From the NCBI GenBank assembly GCA_002254285.1, contig NIUZ01000187.1:1-5425 (forward strand): a stretch of 5,425 nucleotides of DNA. Direction: 5' to 3'. The stretch comes from Bacteroidetes bacterium 4572_112. Lineage in GTDB: Bacteria; Bacteroidota; Bacteroidia; Bacteroidales; UBA1556. The translations under genes were made by a program, and so were the position numbers. Of this stretch, positions 1-4,813 are shown piece after piece. The notes beneath the pieces are model-generated. The model was given only the letters and a program-made list of their open reading frames with translations. It was not told the origin of the DNA and searched no databases. Position 1 is the first letter of the stretch, and each line of letters begins with the position of its first letter.

Positions 1-1
1 A

Positions 2-140
2 CCCTTAATTGAAAGGTGTTCAATTTTGGGTTTACACACTTTAGCGGATAGTGTCGCCAAAACTGTCTGGCCCAACTTTTGAAGATTGTTATATTGATGC
101 CAATCAAGATGTATCTATTAAAATTGAGCTGATTGATTAA
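2..140 (+). pseudogene. C-terminal tail of an unidentified + strand gene, frameshifted
   Basis: This is the 3' end of a gene that begins before the window. Frame 2 (from base 2) reads as ordinary protein, including LADSVAKTVWPNF, and stops at TGA 80-82. The frame that opens after TAG at 42-44 then gives FEDCYIDANQDVSIKIELID and stops at TAA 138-140. Removing one T from the TTTT run at 77-80 joins the two into one continuous C-terminus of about 45 residues. I do not recognise the family. It converges on the - strand fragment ending at 177. Either a real frameshift or a homopolymer sequencing error would explain it. The whole call could be wrong, because the piece is short and rests only on how protein-like the two halves look. 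Confidence 0.35.
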
Positions 141-176
141 CGCTAAGGAAAGAAGGGTTTAATCAGTTGTACTAAA

Positions 177-299
177 TTATCGTATAACTGAAATTAAAAG
201 CACCGCTACCTCCCCAAATGCTATTTTAGCATAACCTAATTCTTTAGTTTGATATAACTGCCATACTAAAACAGGCACTAACCCACAAACAAAGAAAGA
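177..299 (-). pseudogene. Orphan C-terminal fragment of a membrane-like protein
   Basis: Reading the - strand from 299 to a TAA at 177-179 gives 40 residues. They begin SFFVCGLVPVLVW, continue QLYQTKELGYAKIAFGE and end VAVLLISVIR. There are two hydrophobic stretches separated by a polar loop, as at the end of a polytopic inner-membrane protein. The frame is blocked by a stop only three codons upstream (306-308), and there is no ATG, so this is not a complete gene. The upstream flank is the AT-rich repeat at 303-336, which may mark the point where the rest of the gene was lost. No family is recognised. An alternative is a chance open stretch, but the residue pattern is unusually protein-like. 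Confidence 0.35.
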
Positions 300-302
300 C
301 CC

Positions 303-336
303 CAATTAACCATTAACAATTAATCATTAACAATTA
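303..336. repeat. AT-rich direct repeat of cattaacaatta
   Basis: The 12-mer cattaacaatta occurs at 311-322 and again at 325-336, with a 14-base period. A related caattaac lies at 303-310. It fills the gap between the stop of the YciH fragment (343-345) and the truncated end of the membrane-protein fragment. Low-complexity TTAACAATTA tracts of this kind are common in intergenic DNA of low-GC Bacteroidota. It could have promoted slippage or deletion, but nothing in the sequence proves that. Confidence 0.6.
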
Positions 337-342
337 TTCAAA

Positions 343-468
343 TTAACCTCCCGCTTTCTTAGCGCCATAACCTGCATTCTTCAAAAGTTGAAGTACTTTG
401 TCGCGGAAATCTCCTTGAATTAATATTTCGTTATTCTTAACGCTGCCGCCAGCACCACATTTCGATTT
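343..468 (-). pseudogene. yciH: C-terminal fragment of YciH/SUI1 (eIF1-like) translation initiation factor
   Basis: The - strand reading ends at TAA 343-345 and gives KSKCGAGGSVKNNEIL, then IQGDFRDKVLQLLKNAGY and GAKKAGG. This is the conserved end of the SUI1 domain. Bacterial YciH proteins have the same order: LKKKCGxGGxVKDG, then IxIQGDxRD, then a KxAGG-type terminus. YciH resembles eukaryotic eIF1 and is thought to influence start-site fidelity on the 30S subunit. Family members run to roughly 110 residues, so only about the last 40% remains. Two codons upstream of the fragment (TLKSK...) there is an in-frame TAA at 475-477, and no start codon exists. The 5' end overlaps the last codons of the lipid kinase in another frame. 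The simplest reading is that a deletion removed the first half of yciH together with the kinase-yciH junction. Family identity is confident; function is very unlikely. Confidence 0.8.
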
Positions 469-1306
469 TAGGGTTTATTTTATCTTTTGAGTTTTGTGGA
501 ATAATCATTTTTAAAGCCCCCTGTGAGATGCTTATTTTTAAATTCTTGCCATTATACATTGCATCACCATCGAGGTGGTAAACATCACTTTGCTGCTTAA
601 TTATTATTTCTTTAGCTCTAATAATCTCAACATATTTTGACTTATGAATATTGCCAAACATAAGTTTTTGTGCAAATATTGGTGATTCTATTTTCTTGAA
701 TTTTTTTACTATACAAAGGTCAATAAGTCCATCGGTAACAGAAGCTTCTGGCGATATATATGCATTATTTCCAAATTGTGAACTATTGGCAAGGCTTATA
801 AGGAAAGCCTCTATTTCAATTTGTTCACCATCAATACTTATGCTGTAGTTTTGTGCTTTATATTTTGGCAATTCGGCAATAATAATCTTAGCGTAAGAGC
901 TAAGGCCACGTTTCGATAGTTTCTGAAATTTATCGGCAACCATAGCATCAAATCCTACACCCGATACATTCACCGATACTTTATTATTGATATTCATAGT
1001 ATCAACATCAATGGTGAAGAAATCAGAAATTACCTTAAGAGCTTCTTCTGTTTTCAAAGGAATATGAGCATGTCGTGCAAAGCCGTTTCCTGAGCCGCTA
1101 GGAATAATTCCCATGGCAATATTGCCGCCTCTAATACCGTTGGCAACTTCGTTTACAGTGCCGTCACCACCAACAGCTATCACTGCATCAAAAAACTCAC
1201 GAACAAATTGACCAGCAAAACGAGTGGCATCACCAGGTCGTTTTGTGACAATTTTTTGGCGCTTTTTTCTGCTGACATATATTGTCTGTATAATTAATCT
1301 GCTAAA
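437..1306 (-). CDS. Diacylglycerol/lipid kinase family protein (YegS/DgkB-like), N-terminally truncated
   Basis: The product belongs to the ATP-dependent diacylglycerol/sphingosine lipid kinase family, which phosphorylates lipid hydroxyls at the inner membrane. Counted from a formal GTG start at 1181-1183, the nucleotide-binding GGDGTVNE is at residues 5-12. GSGNGFAR is at 30-37, the conserved SPEASVTDGLIDL at 144-156 and HLDGDAM at 203-209. Recognisable family sequence continues upstream of that GTG: KIVTKRPGDATRF and QFVREFFDAVIAVGG are in frame. The GTG is therefore internal, and the frame stays open to a stop at 1307-1309 with no ATG, GTG or TTG before the GTG. The usual N-terminal strand with its NPxSG motif, plus about 20 residues, is missing. 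At the other end the expected C-terminus (SQGALKMIIP) is followed by a tail that enters the YciH fragment in another frame before stopping at 437. A - strand promoter-like pair lies at 1302-1332. Family call is confident; activity is doubtful. Confidence 0.85.
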   Translation of the reverse strand, partial: FSRLIIQTIYVSRKKRQKIVTKRPGDATRFAGQFVREFFDAVIAVGGDGTVNEVANGIRGGNIAMGIIPSGSGNGFARHAHIPLKTEEALKVISDFFTIDVDTMNINNKVSVNVSGVGFDAMVADKFQKLSKRGLSSYAKIIIAELPKYKAQNYSISIDGEQIEIEAFLISLANSSQFGNNAYISPEASVTDGLIDLCIVKKFKKIESPIFAQKLMFGNIHKSKYVEIIRAKEIIIKQQSDVYHLDGDAMYNGKNLKISISQGALKMIIPQNSKDKINPKIEMWCWRQR

Positions 1307-1332
1307 TTATTAATTATAAGTGATGTTTGCAA
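1302..1332 (-). promoter_or_regulatory. Putative Bacteroidota-type promoter for the lipid kinase
   Basis: On the - strand, TTG (1330-1332) is followed after 20 bases by TAATTTAG (1302-1309). This matches the TTG / TAnnTTTG sigma-ABfA promoter layout at all but one fixed base and at normal spacing. Transcription would start near 1296. The first ATG in that transcript (1276-1278) is out of frame with the kinase, consistent with a damaged 5' end. It sits back to back with the uvrC promoter. Confidence 0.4.
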
Positions 1333-1354
1333 GGTCATTTTTGTGCATTTATAA

Positions 1355-1386
1355 TTTTCATTAATTCTATATTTAAGGTATATTTG
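1355..1386 (+). promoter_or_regulatory. Putative Bacteroidota-type promoter for uvrC
   Basis: TATATTTG at 1379-1386 fits the TAnnTTTG -7 consensus exactly and lies 21 bases before the uvrC ATG. The -33 element is weak; TTTTCA at 1355-1360 is the best candidate at suitable spacing. The predicted leader is about 15 bases and has no Shine-Dalgarno sequence, as is usual in this phylum. Confidence 0.5.
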
Positions 1387-1407
1387 CATTAGAAACAATA
1401 ACAAATA

Positions 1408-2529
1408 ATGGCCCAAGCAAATAGTAAATACAAACAGCATTTGGAAGAAATAGTTAAGCGCTTACCAAGCAAGCCTGGTGTATATCAGTATTTTGACAAA
1501 AATGGGACAATTATATATGTGGGTAAGGCAAAATCATTGAAATCGAGGGTAAGTTCATACTTTAATAATGATCAGCAACATGGAGCCAAAATAACCTACC
1601 TTGTTAGGCAAATTGCCAATATTGAAGTTATTGTTGTGGAGTCGGAGATTGATGCTTTATTGCTGGAGAATAATCTTATAAAAAAATATCAGCCTCGTTA
1701 TAATGTGCTGATGAAAGATGACAAAACCTATCCTTGGATTTGTATTAAAAAAGAGCCGTTTCCACGAATATTTCCTACTCGTAATGTCATAAAAGATGGT
1801 TCACTTTATTTTGGACCTTATGCTTCGGGCAAGATGATGCATACTATGCTCGACCTTATTAGGCAGTTATTTACAATACGTACTTGTAAGCTCAATTTGT
1901 CGGAGAATAATATTAAAACACGAAAATTTAAGGTGTGCCTAGAGTATCATATTGGTAAATGTATGGGAGCTTGTATTGGCGAAGAAACGGAGCTAGAATA
2001 TCAGGTTTATATTGATGAAATTAAGCATTTGCTGAGAGGGAATATTCACACAGTGAAGCAGAATCTTAAAAAGCAAATGATGTCATTTGCTGAGGAAATG
2101 GAGTTTGAAAAAGCACAGGAAATAAAGGAGAAAATTGACCTTTTAGATAATTATCAAAGCAAATCGGTGGTGGTTAATACATCATTGAATGACTTGGATA
2201 TTTTTAGCATTATTTCGGAAGAGGATGAGGCTTATGTAAATTATCTGAAGGTAATAAATGGCGCCATAGTACAAGCGCATTCTGTACTGATAAAAAAGCG
2301 ATTAGCAGAAACTGATTCTGAAATTCTTGCACATGCTATTCTTAATATCCGCAAGCAACTACATAGCAACTCCAAAGAGATATTGGTGCCAATATTACCA
2401 GAGTTGAAGCTGCCTGATGTTAAGTTCTTAATTCCTCAGCGTGGTGATAAAAAGAAGCTTTTGGACCTATCGGAGCGTAATGTGAAATTTTATAGACTTT
2501 CCTCCTTATCATATCGAGTGTTTCGATAA
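1408..2529 (+). CDS. uvrC: UvrABC excinuclease subunit C, N-terminal part of a broken uvrC
   Basis: UvrC makes both incisions around a DNA lesion in nucleotide excision repair, after UvrA and UvrB have loaded. This reading frame holds the N-terminal half. The GIY-YIG nuclease domain (3' incision) is at about residues 17-100, with GVY at 24-26, YVG at 37-39, Arg47 and the catalytic-type Glu87 in LLLENNLIKKYQPRYN. The four cysteines of the cluster-binding region are C160, C177, C185 and C189; the usual GPC of this motif is GAC here. A UVR (UvrB-interacting) helix pair lies at about 218-250. Family similarity runs through LSERNVKFYRL (to residue 364, near base 2499). The remaining residues up to TAA 2527-2529 are out-of-frame sequence. 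The ATG is chosen because it sits 21 bases after a clear -7 box and gives the usual N-terminus. The second half follows in another frame from 2501, so this alone would lack the 5' incision domain. Confidence 0.92.
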   Translation: MAQANSKYKQHLEEIVKRLPSKPGVYQYFDKNGTIIYVGKAKSLKSRVSSYFNNDQQHGAKITYLVRQIANIEVIVVESEIDALLLENNLIKKYQPRYNVLMKDDKTYPWICIKKEPFPRIFPTRNVIKDGSLYFGPYASGKMMHTMLDLIRQLFTIRTCKLNLSENNIKTRKFKVCLEYHIGKCMGACIGEETELEYQVYIDEIKHLLRGNIHTVKQNLKKQMMSFAEEMEFEKAQEIKEKIDLLDNYQSKSVVVNTSLNDLDIFSIISEEDEAYVNYLKVINGAIVQAHSVLIKKRLAETDSEILAHAILNIRKQLHSNSKEILVPILPELKLPDVKFLIPQRGDKKKLLDLSERNVKFYRLSSLSYRVFR

Positions 2530-3148
2530 TTCGAATATACAAGGCGACCATGCTGTGGCAGCTTGTGTGGTTTTCAAAAACACCAAGCCCAGCAAGAAAG
2601 ATTACCGTCATTTCAATATCAAAACTGTAGTTGGGCCTGATGATTATGCCTCTATGGAGGAAATTATTTATAGACGATATTCGCGATTGCTAAAAGAGGA
2701 GCAGAGCTTGCCACAACTAATAATTATTGATGGAGGAAAAGGGCAATTATCTGCTGCTATGAATAGTATCGCAAGCCTTGGCTTAAAAGGTAAGATTACC
2801 GTAATAGGAATTGCAAAACGCTTGGAAGAAATATTCTTCCCTGGGGATAGTATACCATTATACTTAGACAAAACCTCCGAAAGTTTGAAAATAATACAGC
2901 AGGCTAGGGACGAGGCTCACCGTTTTGGAATTACCCATTATCGTAAGAAACATCAAAAATCGTTGGTGAAAAGTCAACTTGGCGATATTGGCGGAATAGG
3001 CCCTGCAACAGAAACCAAATTATTGAAAAAGTTTAAATCGGTAAAAAGGCTTGAAGAGGCTGGCTTTGAGCAATGGCAGAAGGAAGTTGGCTTAGCAAAA
3101 GCGGTAATTTTACGAGAGTGGTTTGCCGCTGCCGAAAATAAAAAATAA
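2501..3148 (+). CDS. uvrC: UvrABC excinuclease subunit C, C-terminal part of a broken uvrC
   Basis: This is the second half of UvrC, one frame away from the first. Reading from 2501 gives PPYHIECFDNSNIQG, which is the start of the RNase H-like endonuclease domain that makes the 5' incision. The metal-binding residues expected for this fold are all visible: Asp in ECFDNSN, Asp in GPDDYASMEE, Asp in IIIDGGKGQL and His in DEAHRFGITHYR. The end carries the helix-hairpin-helix DNA-binding domain (IGGIGPATETKLLKKF and following), and the protein ends normally at TAA 3146-3148. There is no initiation codon at 2501. A GTG at 2555 is the first formal start, but it would cut off the first catalytic Asp. 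The two halves total about 579 residues and about 30 linker residues between them are absent, so a full-length ancestor of about 610 fits the family. Unless translation shifts frame, this half is probably not made. Confidence 0.88.
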   Translation, partial: PPYHIECFDNSNIQGDHAVAACVVFKNTKPSKKDYRHFNIKTVVGPDDYASMEEIIYRRYSRLLKEEQSLPQLIIIDGGKGQLSAAMNSIASLGLKGKITVIGIAKRLEEIFFPGDSIPLYLDKTSESLKIIQQARDEAHRFGITHYRKKHQKSLVKSQLGDIGGIGPATETKLLKKFKSVKRLEEAGFEQWQKEVGLAKAVILREWFAAAENKK

Positions 3149-3173
3149 TGTATTCTTAGTGCATAATAAAAAC

Positions 3174-3181
3174 TACTTTTG
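3174..3181 (+). promoter_or_regulatory. rnpA: Putative -7 box for rnpA (near-leaderless)
   Basis: TACTTTTG matches the TAnnTTTG consensus and ends five bases before the rnpA ATG at 3187. Transcription from it would begin at or within a base or two of the start codon, giving a leaderless or almost leaderless mRNA. The -33 element is not convincing. If the box is inactive, rnpA would depend on read-through from uvrC, 38 bases upstream. Confidence 0.4.
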
Positions 3182-3186
3182 CAGCA

Positions 3187-3582
3187 ATGAATCAAGGACT
3201 CACAAAAGCGGAACGTATCAATAGTAATCTAACTATTGAAGATATATTTAGGAATGGAAATTCTGTGTTTTCATACCCTTATCGACTTGTGTGGATTGAG
3301 AATAAACTTGACGAAGATATTATTCCTTCCGAGATTTTATTGAGCGTTGGTAAAAAACGTTTCAAGAAAGCCGTTGACCGTAATGCTATTAAGCGACTAA
3401 TCAGAGAATCATACCGTATTAATAAGAATGTAATTTGGGAATATTGCAAAGAGAATAACCTTAAACTTCAAATGGGTATTGTATATGTTGGCAAAGAGAT
3501 TAGCGATTTTGATTCTCATAATAAAGCAATGAAAAAACTAATAGAAAAATTACTAAATTCTATATCTAAAGTTGAAAAATAG
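3187..3582 (+). CDS. rnpA: Ribonuclease P protein component
   Basis: RnpA is the small basic protein subunit of RNase P. It helps the catalytic RNA bind precursor tRNAs and remove their 5' leaders. The 131 residues are a normal length. The diagnostic RNR signature is at about residues 56-78 (KKRFKKAVDRNAIKRLIRE), and the N-terminal LTKAERI...FRNG...YPYRLVW strand region is also typical. The C-terminus (AMKKLIEKLL) is the usual closing helix. Reading frame and ends look intact, unlike uvrC just upstream. In many bacteria rnpA sits after rpmH and before yidD. Neither is present here, but Bacteroidota often place rnpA elsewhere. No strong terminator is visible after the TAG. Confidence 0.95.
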   Translation: MNQGLTKAERINSNLTIEDIFRNGNSVFSYPYRLVWIENKLDEDIIPSEILLSVGKKRFKKAVDRNAIKRLIRESYRINKNVIWEYCKENNLKLQMGIVYVGKEISDFDSHNKAMKKLIEKLLNSISKVEK

Positions 3583-3743
3583 TGCACTTGCAACTACCTT
3601 GTTATTAGTGATTTACATCAATTGTTTAAATAAGTCATTTTTTATTGAATATTAACGCAACCATTTCACCATTTTGTGCATTATAATAACATAAGCAGGA
3701 AGATGCGATCATTTTTGATTCCTGCAAAACTTATATTATTATT
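3583..3743. other. Intergenic region between rnpA and the 146-residue gene
   Basis: This 161-base AT-rich stretch holds no gene I can support. It contains a TTTTGTGCATTATAAT segment (3672-3687) resembling one upstream of uvrC, and a hairpin (3695-3725). A CATTTTTG at 3710-3717 is one base off a TAnnTTTG -7 box, but it lies inside the hairpin loop and lacks a suitable -33. No clear terminator for rnpA is seen. Confidence 0.5.
3695..3725 (+). promoter_or_regulatory. Hairpin or operator-like inverted repeat upstream of the 146-residue gene
   Basis: GCAGGAA (3695-3701) is perfectly inverted as TTCCTGC (3719-3725) around a 17-base spacer, ending 18 bases before the ATG at 3744. It is relatively GC-rich for this AT-rich gap. 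There is no T-run after it on + and none on -, so it does not look like an intrinsic terminator. A protein-binding site or a leader hairpin close to the start is more likely; its role is unproven. Confidence 0.4.
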
Positions 3744-4184
3744 ATGAACAACAATTCCTTTTTATTTATAACACCAAGCAAGGTCGAAAATTATTCTCAT
3801 ACACGTATTAATCATAATTACGAGAGCTTAATTTTACCACCAGAATTTATTGTAGAGTTAAAAAATAAAATGAATGGTAATAATTTACTATCAGAAATAA
3901 ATTATAACCTCAACGATATTATTCTTACAAATGGAAATAATAAAGAGATAGATGTAGGTATTTGTACTATCGATAATACTCCATTTATAAATTTATCGGC
4001 TTTAGGTTGGTTTGATGGTTTTAATGATTACGAATTGAAAATAGGCTCGGATCTTAGCATAAATTTTAGTTTAGATATGCATAAGACCAATAATAAAGGT
4101 AAGGAGTTTTACGATAAATCAGACTTTACTGTTTACGATAATCATAATATTCTTGAAGACGGAATCATTACAATAGAAGTATAG
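3744..4184 (+). CDS. Hypothetical protein, 146 residues, family not recognised
   Basis: I do not recognise this protein. It is rich in Asn, Asp and Ile, acidic overall and predicted soluble: there is no signal peptide, lipobox or membrane segment. The ordered-looking core runs from LPPEFIVELKNKMNG (about 31-45) through VGICTIDNTPFINLSALGWFDGF (about 71-93), then alternating hydrophobic and polar strands, ending in IITIEV. This suggests a small mostly-beta domain. The ATG is chosen because the next upstream in-frame stop is at 3687-3689 and no better start lies between. Base composition is even more AT-rich than its neighbours, which may mean recent acquisition or weak selection. A hairpin lies just before it, and a terminator-like hairpin follows 13 bases after its stop, so it is probably transcribed alone. 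No functional link to rnpA or to the sigma factor can be claimed. Confidence 0.65.
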   Translation: MNNNSFLFITPSKVENYSHTRINHNYESLILPPEFIVELKNKMNGNNLLSEINYNLNDIILTNGNNKEIDVGICTIDNTPFINLSALGWFDGFNDYELKIGSDLSINFSLDMHKTNNKGKEFYDKSDFTVYDNHNILEDGIITIEV

Positions 4185-4197
4185 TATTATATTATAG

Positions 4198-4238
4198 ATT
4201 ATATCACAAAAGTGGTATAATAATTGGAGTAGTTTTTT
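4198..4238 (+). terminator. Possible intrinsic terminator after the 146-residue gene
   Basis: ATTATATCAC (4198-4207) pairs with GTGGTATAAT (4212-4221) around an AAAA loop. That is a 10-base-pair stem with one G-T wobble. A run of six T follows at 4233-4238, but 11 bases after the stem and not immediately. The stem is AT-rich, so termination strength is uncertain. Confidence 0.4.
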
Positions 4239-4244
4239 GGTTAT

Positions 4245-4268
4245 AATAAAGATAATTTCTTTATTTTT
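4245..4268 (+). promoter_or_regulatory. Hairpin in the leader of the ECF sigma gene
   Basis: AATAAAGA (4245-4252) is perfectly inverted as TCTTTATT (4258-4265) around TAATT, and three more T follow. The next bases are an ATG (4269-4271). The structure could be a weak terminator, or it could hide or present the translation start of the sigma factor. It is almost pure AT, so it would be marginally stable. Confidence 0.35.
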
Positions 4269-4283
4269 ATGAAAATATTCTGA

Positions 4284-4811
4284 TTGAAATCTATAGATAA
4301 AATACTTGCTGCTTGCATAAAGAAAAAAGCTTGGGCTCAAGCTGATCTTTTTGAGATGTATTCCGACAAAATGTACGGAACATGCTTGTACTATTCTGAT
4401 AGTAAAGCAGATGCCGAAGACCTTTTACAAGATGGTTTCTTACACATTTTTGATAATATAAGTAAGTATAAAGATAATAACCTAGAAGCATGGATGCGGA
4501 GAGTTTTTATAAACTTGGCATTAATGCACTATAGAAAGAATAAATTAAGTACTGAGCAAATAAACGAAGACGATTATTTAGGAGAGGAGATAGATTTTGG
4601 AGGAAATGCTCAAATGAATGCCGACGATATTATGATGTTGGTAGCTCAACTCCCCAAACAGTATAGATTAGTTTTTAACCTATATGCCATTGAAGGATAT
4701 AAACATCGCGAAATTGCTAAAATGCTTGAAATAACTGAAGGAACATCAAAATCCAATTTGTCTAGAGCAAGAATGATTTTACAAAAGAAATTAAACGAAT
4801 TTGATATTTAA
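4284..4811 (+). CDS. ECF-type RNA polymerase sigma factor
   Basis: This is a sigma-70-family extracytoplasmic-function sigma factor, which redirects RNA polymerase to a small regulon. The 175 residues are the normal size. Region 2 (core binding and -10 recognition) spans about 21-87, with DAEDLLQDGFLHIFDNI at 43-59 and the W-M-R-R-V-F-I-N-L-A helix after it. Region 4 spans about 117-170: LPKQYRLVFNLYAIEGYKH is followed by a helix-turn-helix, EIAKMLEITEGTSKSNLSRAR, at 143-163. There is no extra C-terminal domain. The start is TTG at 4284, which follows an in-frame TGA (4281-4283). The codons ATG AAA ATA TTC before that stop form a five-codon reading frame. Homologous N-termini (MKSxDKIL) support initiation at the TTG. 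The gene is followed two bases after its stop by a membrane protein, the classical place for an anti-sigma factor. A duplicate role as a dedicated surface-stress sensor is inferred, not seen. Confidence 0.92.
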   Translation: MKSIDKILAACIKKKAWAQADLFEMYSDKMYGTCLYYSDSKADAEDLLQDGFLHIFDNISKYKDNNLEAWMRRVFINLALMHYRKNKLSTEQINEDDYLGEEIDFGGNAQMNADDIMMLVAQLPKQYRLVFNLYAIEGYKHREIAKMLEITEGTSKSNLSRARMILQKKLNEFDI

Positions 4812-4813
4812 TA

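Noticed and set aside
135..164. GATTAA...TTAATC inverted repeat between the convergent fragments, as a possible bidirectional terminator
   Set aside because: Only six AT-rich pairs with an 18-base loop and no T-run, too weak to call.
303..336. Repeat tract as a CRISPR array or insertion-site duplication
   Set aside because: Two 12-base copies two bases apart with no spacers, no element and no cas genes nearby.
651..848. + strand open frame of 65 codons
   Set aside because: It is antisense to the conserved core of the lipid kinase and has no family features.
1181..1278. Short - strand frame starting ATG 1276-1278 (MSAEKSAKKLSQNDL..., about 32 residues) that could be a small membrane protein
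   Set aside because: The same bases encode clear lipid-kinase family sequence in the neighbouring frame (TKRPGDATRF...FFDAVIAVGG), so this frame is out-of-phase kinase DNA.
1408..3148. Programmed frameshift or split-gene UvrC as a deliberate two-protein system
   Set aside because: About 30 residues are missing at the junction, there is no slippery heptamer at the break, and the second half has no start codon before its first catalytic Asp. A deletion explains it more simply.
2668..3195. - strand open frames of 67 and 73 codons antisense to uvrC
   Set aside because: They lie opposite strongly conserved UvrC endonuclease and HhH coding sequence and show no independent signals.
4119..4491. - strand open frames antisense to the 146-residue gene and the sigma gene
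   Set aside because: Composition is what AT-rich antisense DNA produces (Tyr, Ile, Phe and Leu runs); there are no motifs, and the sense-strand sigma gene is certain.
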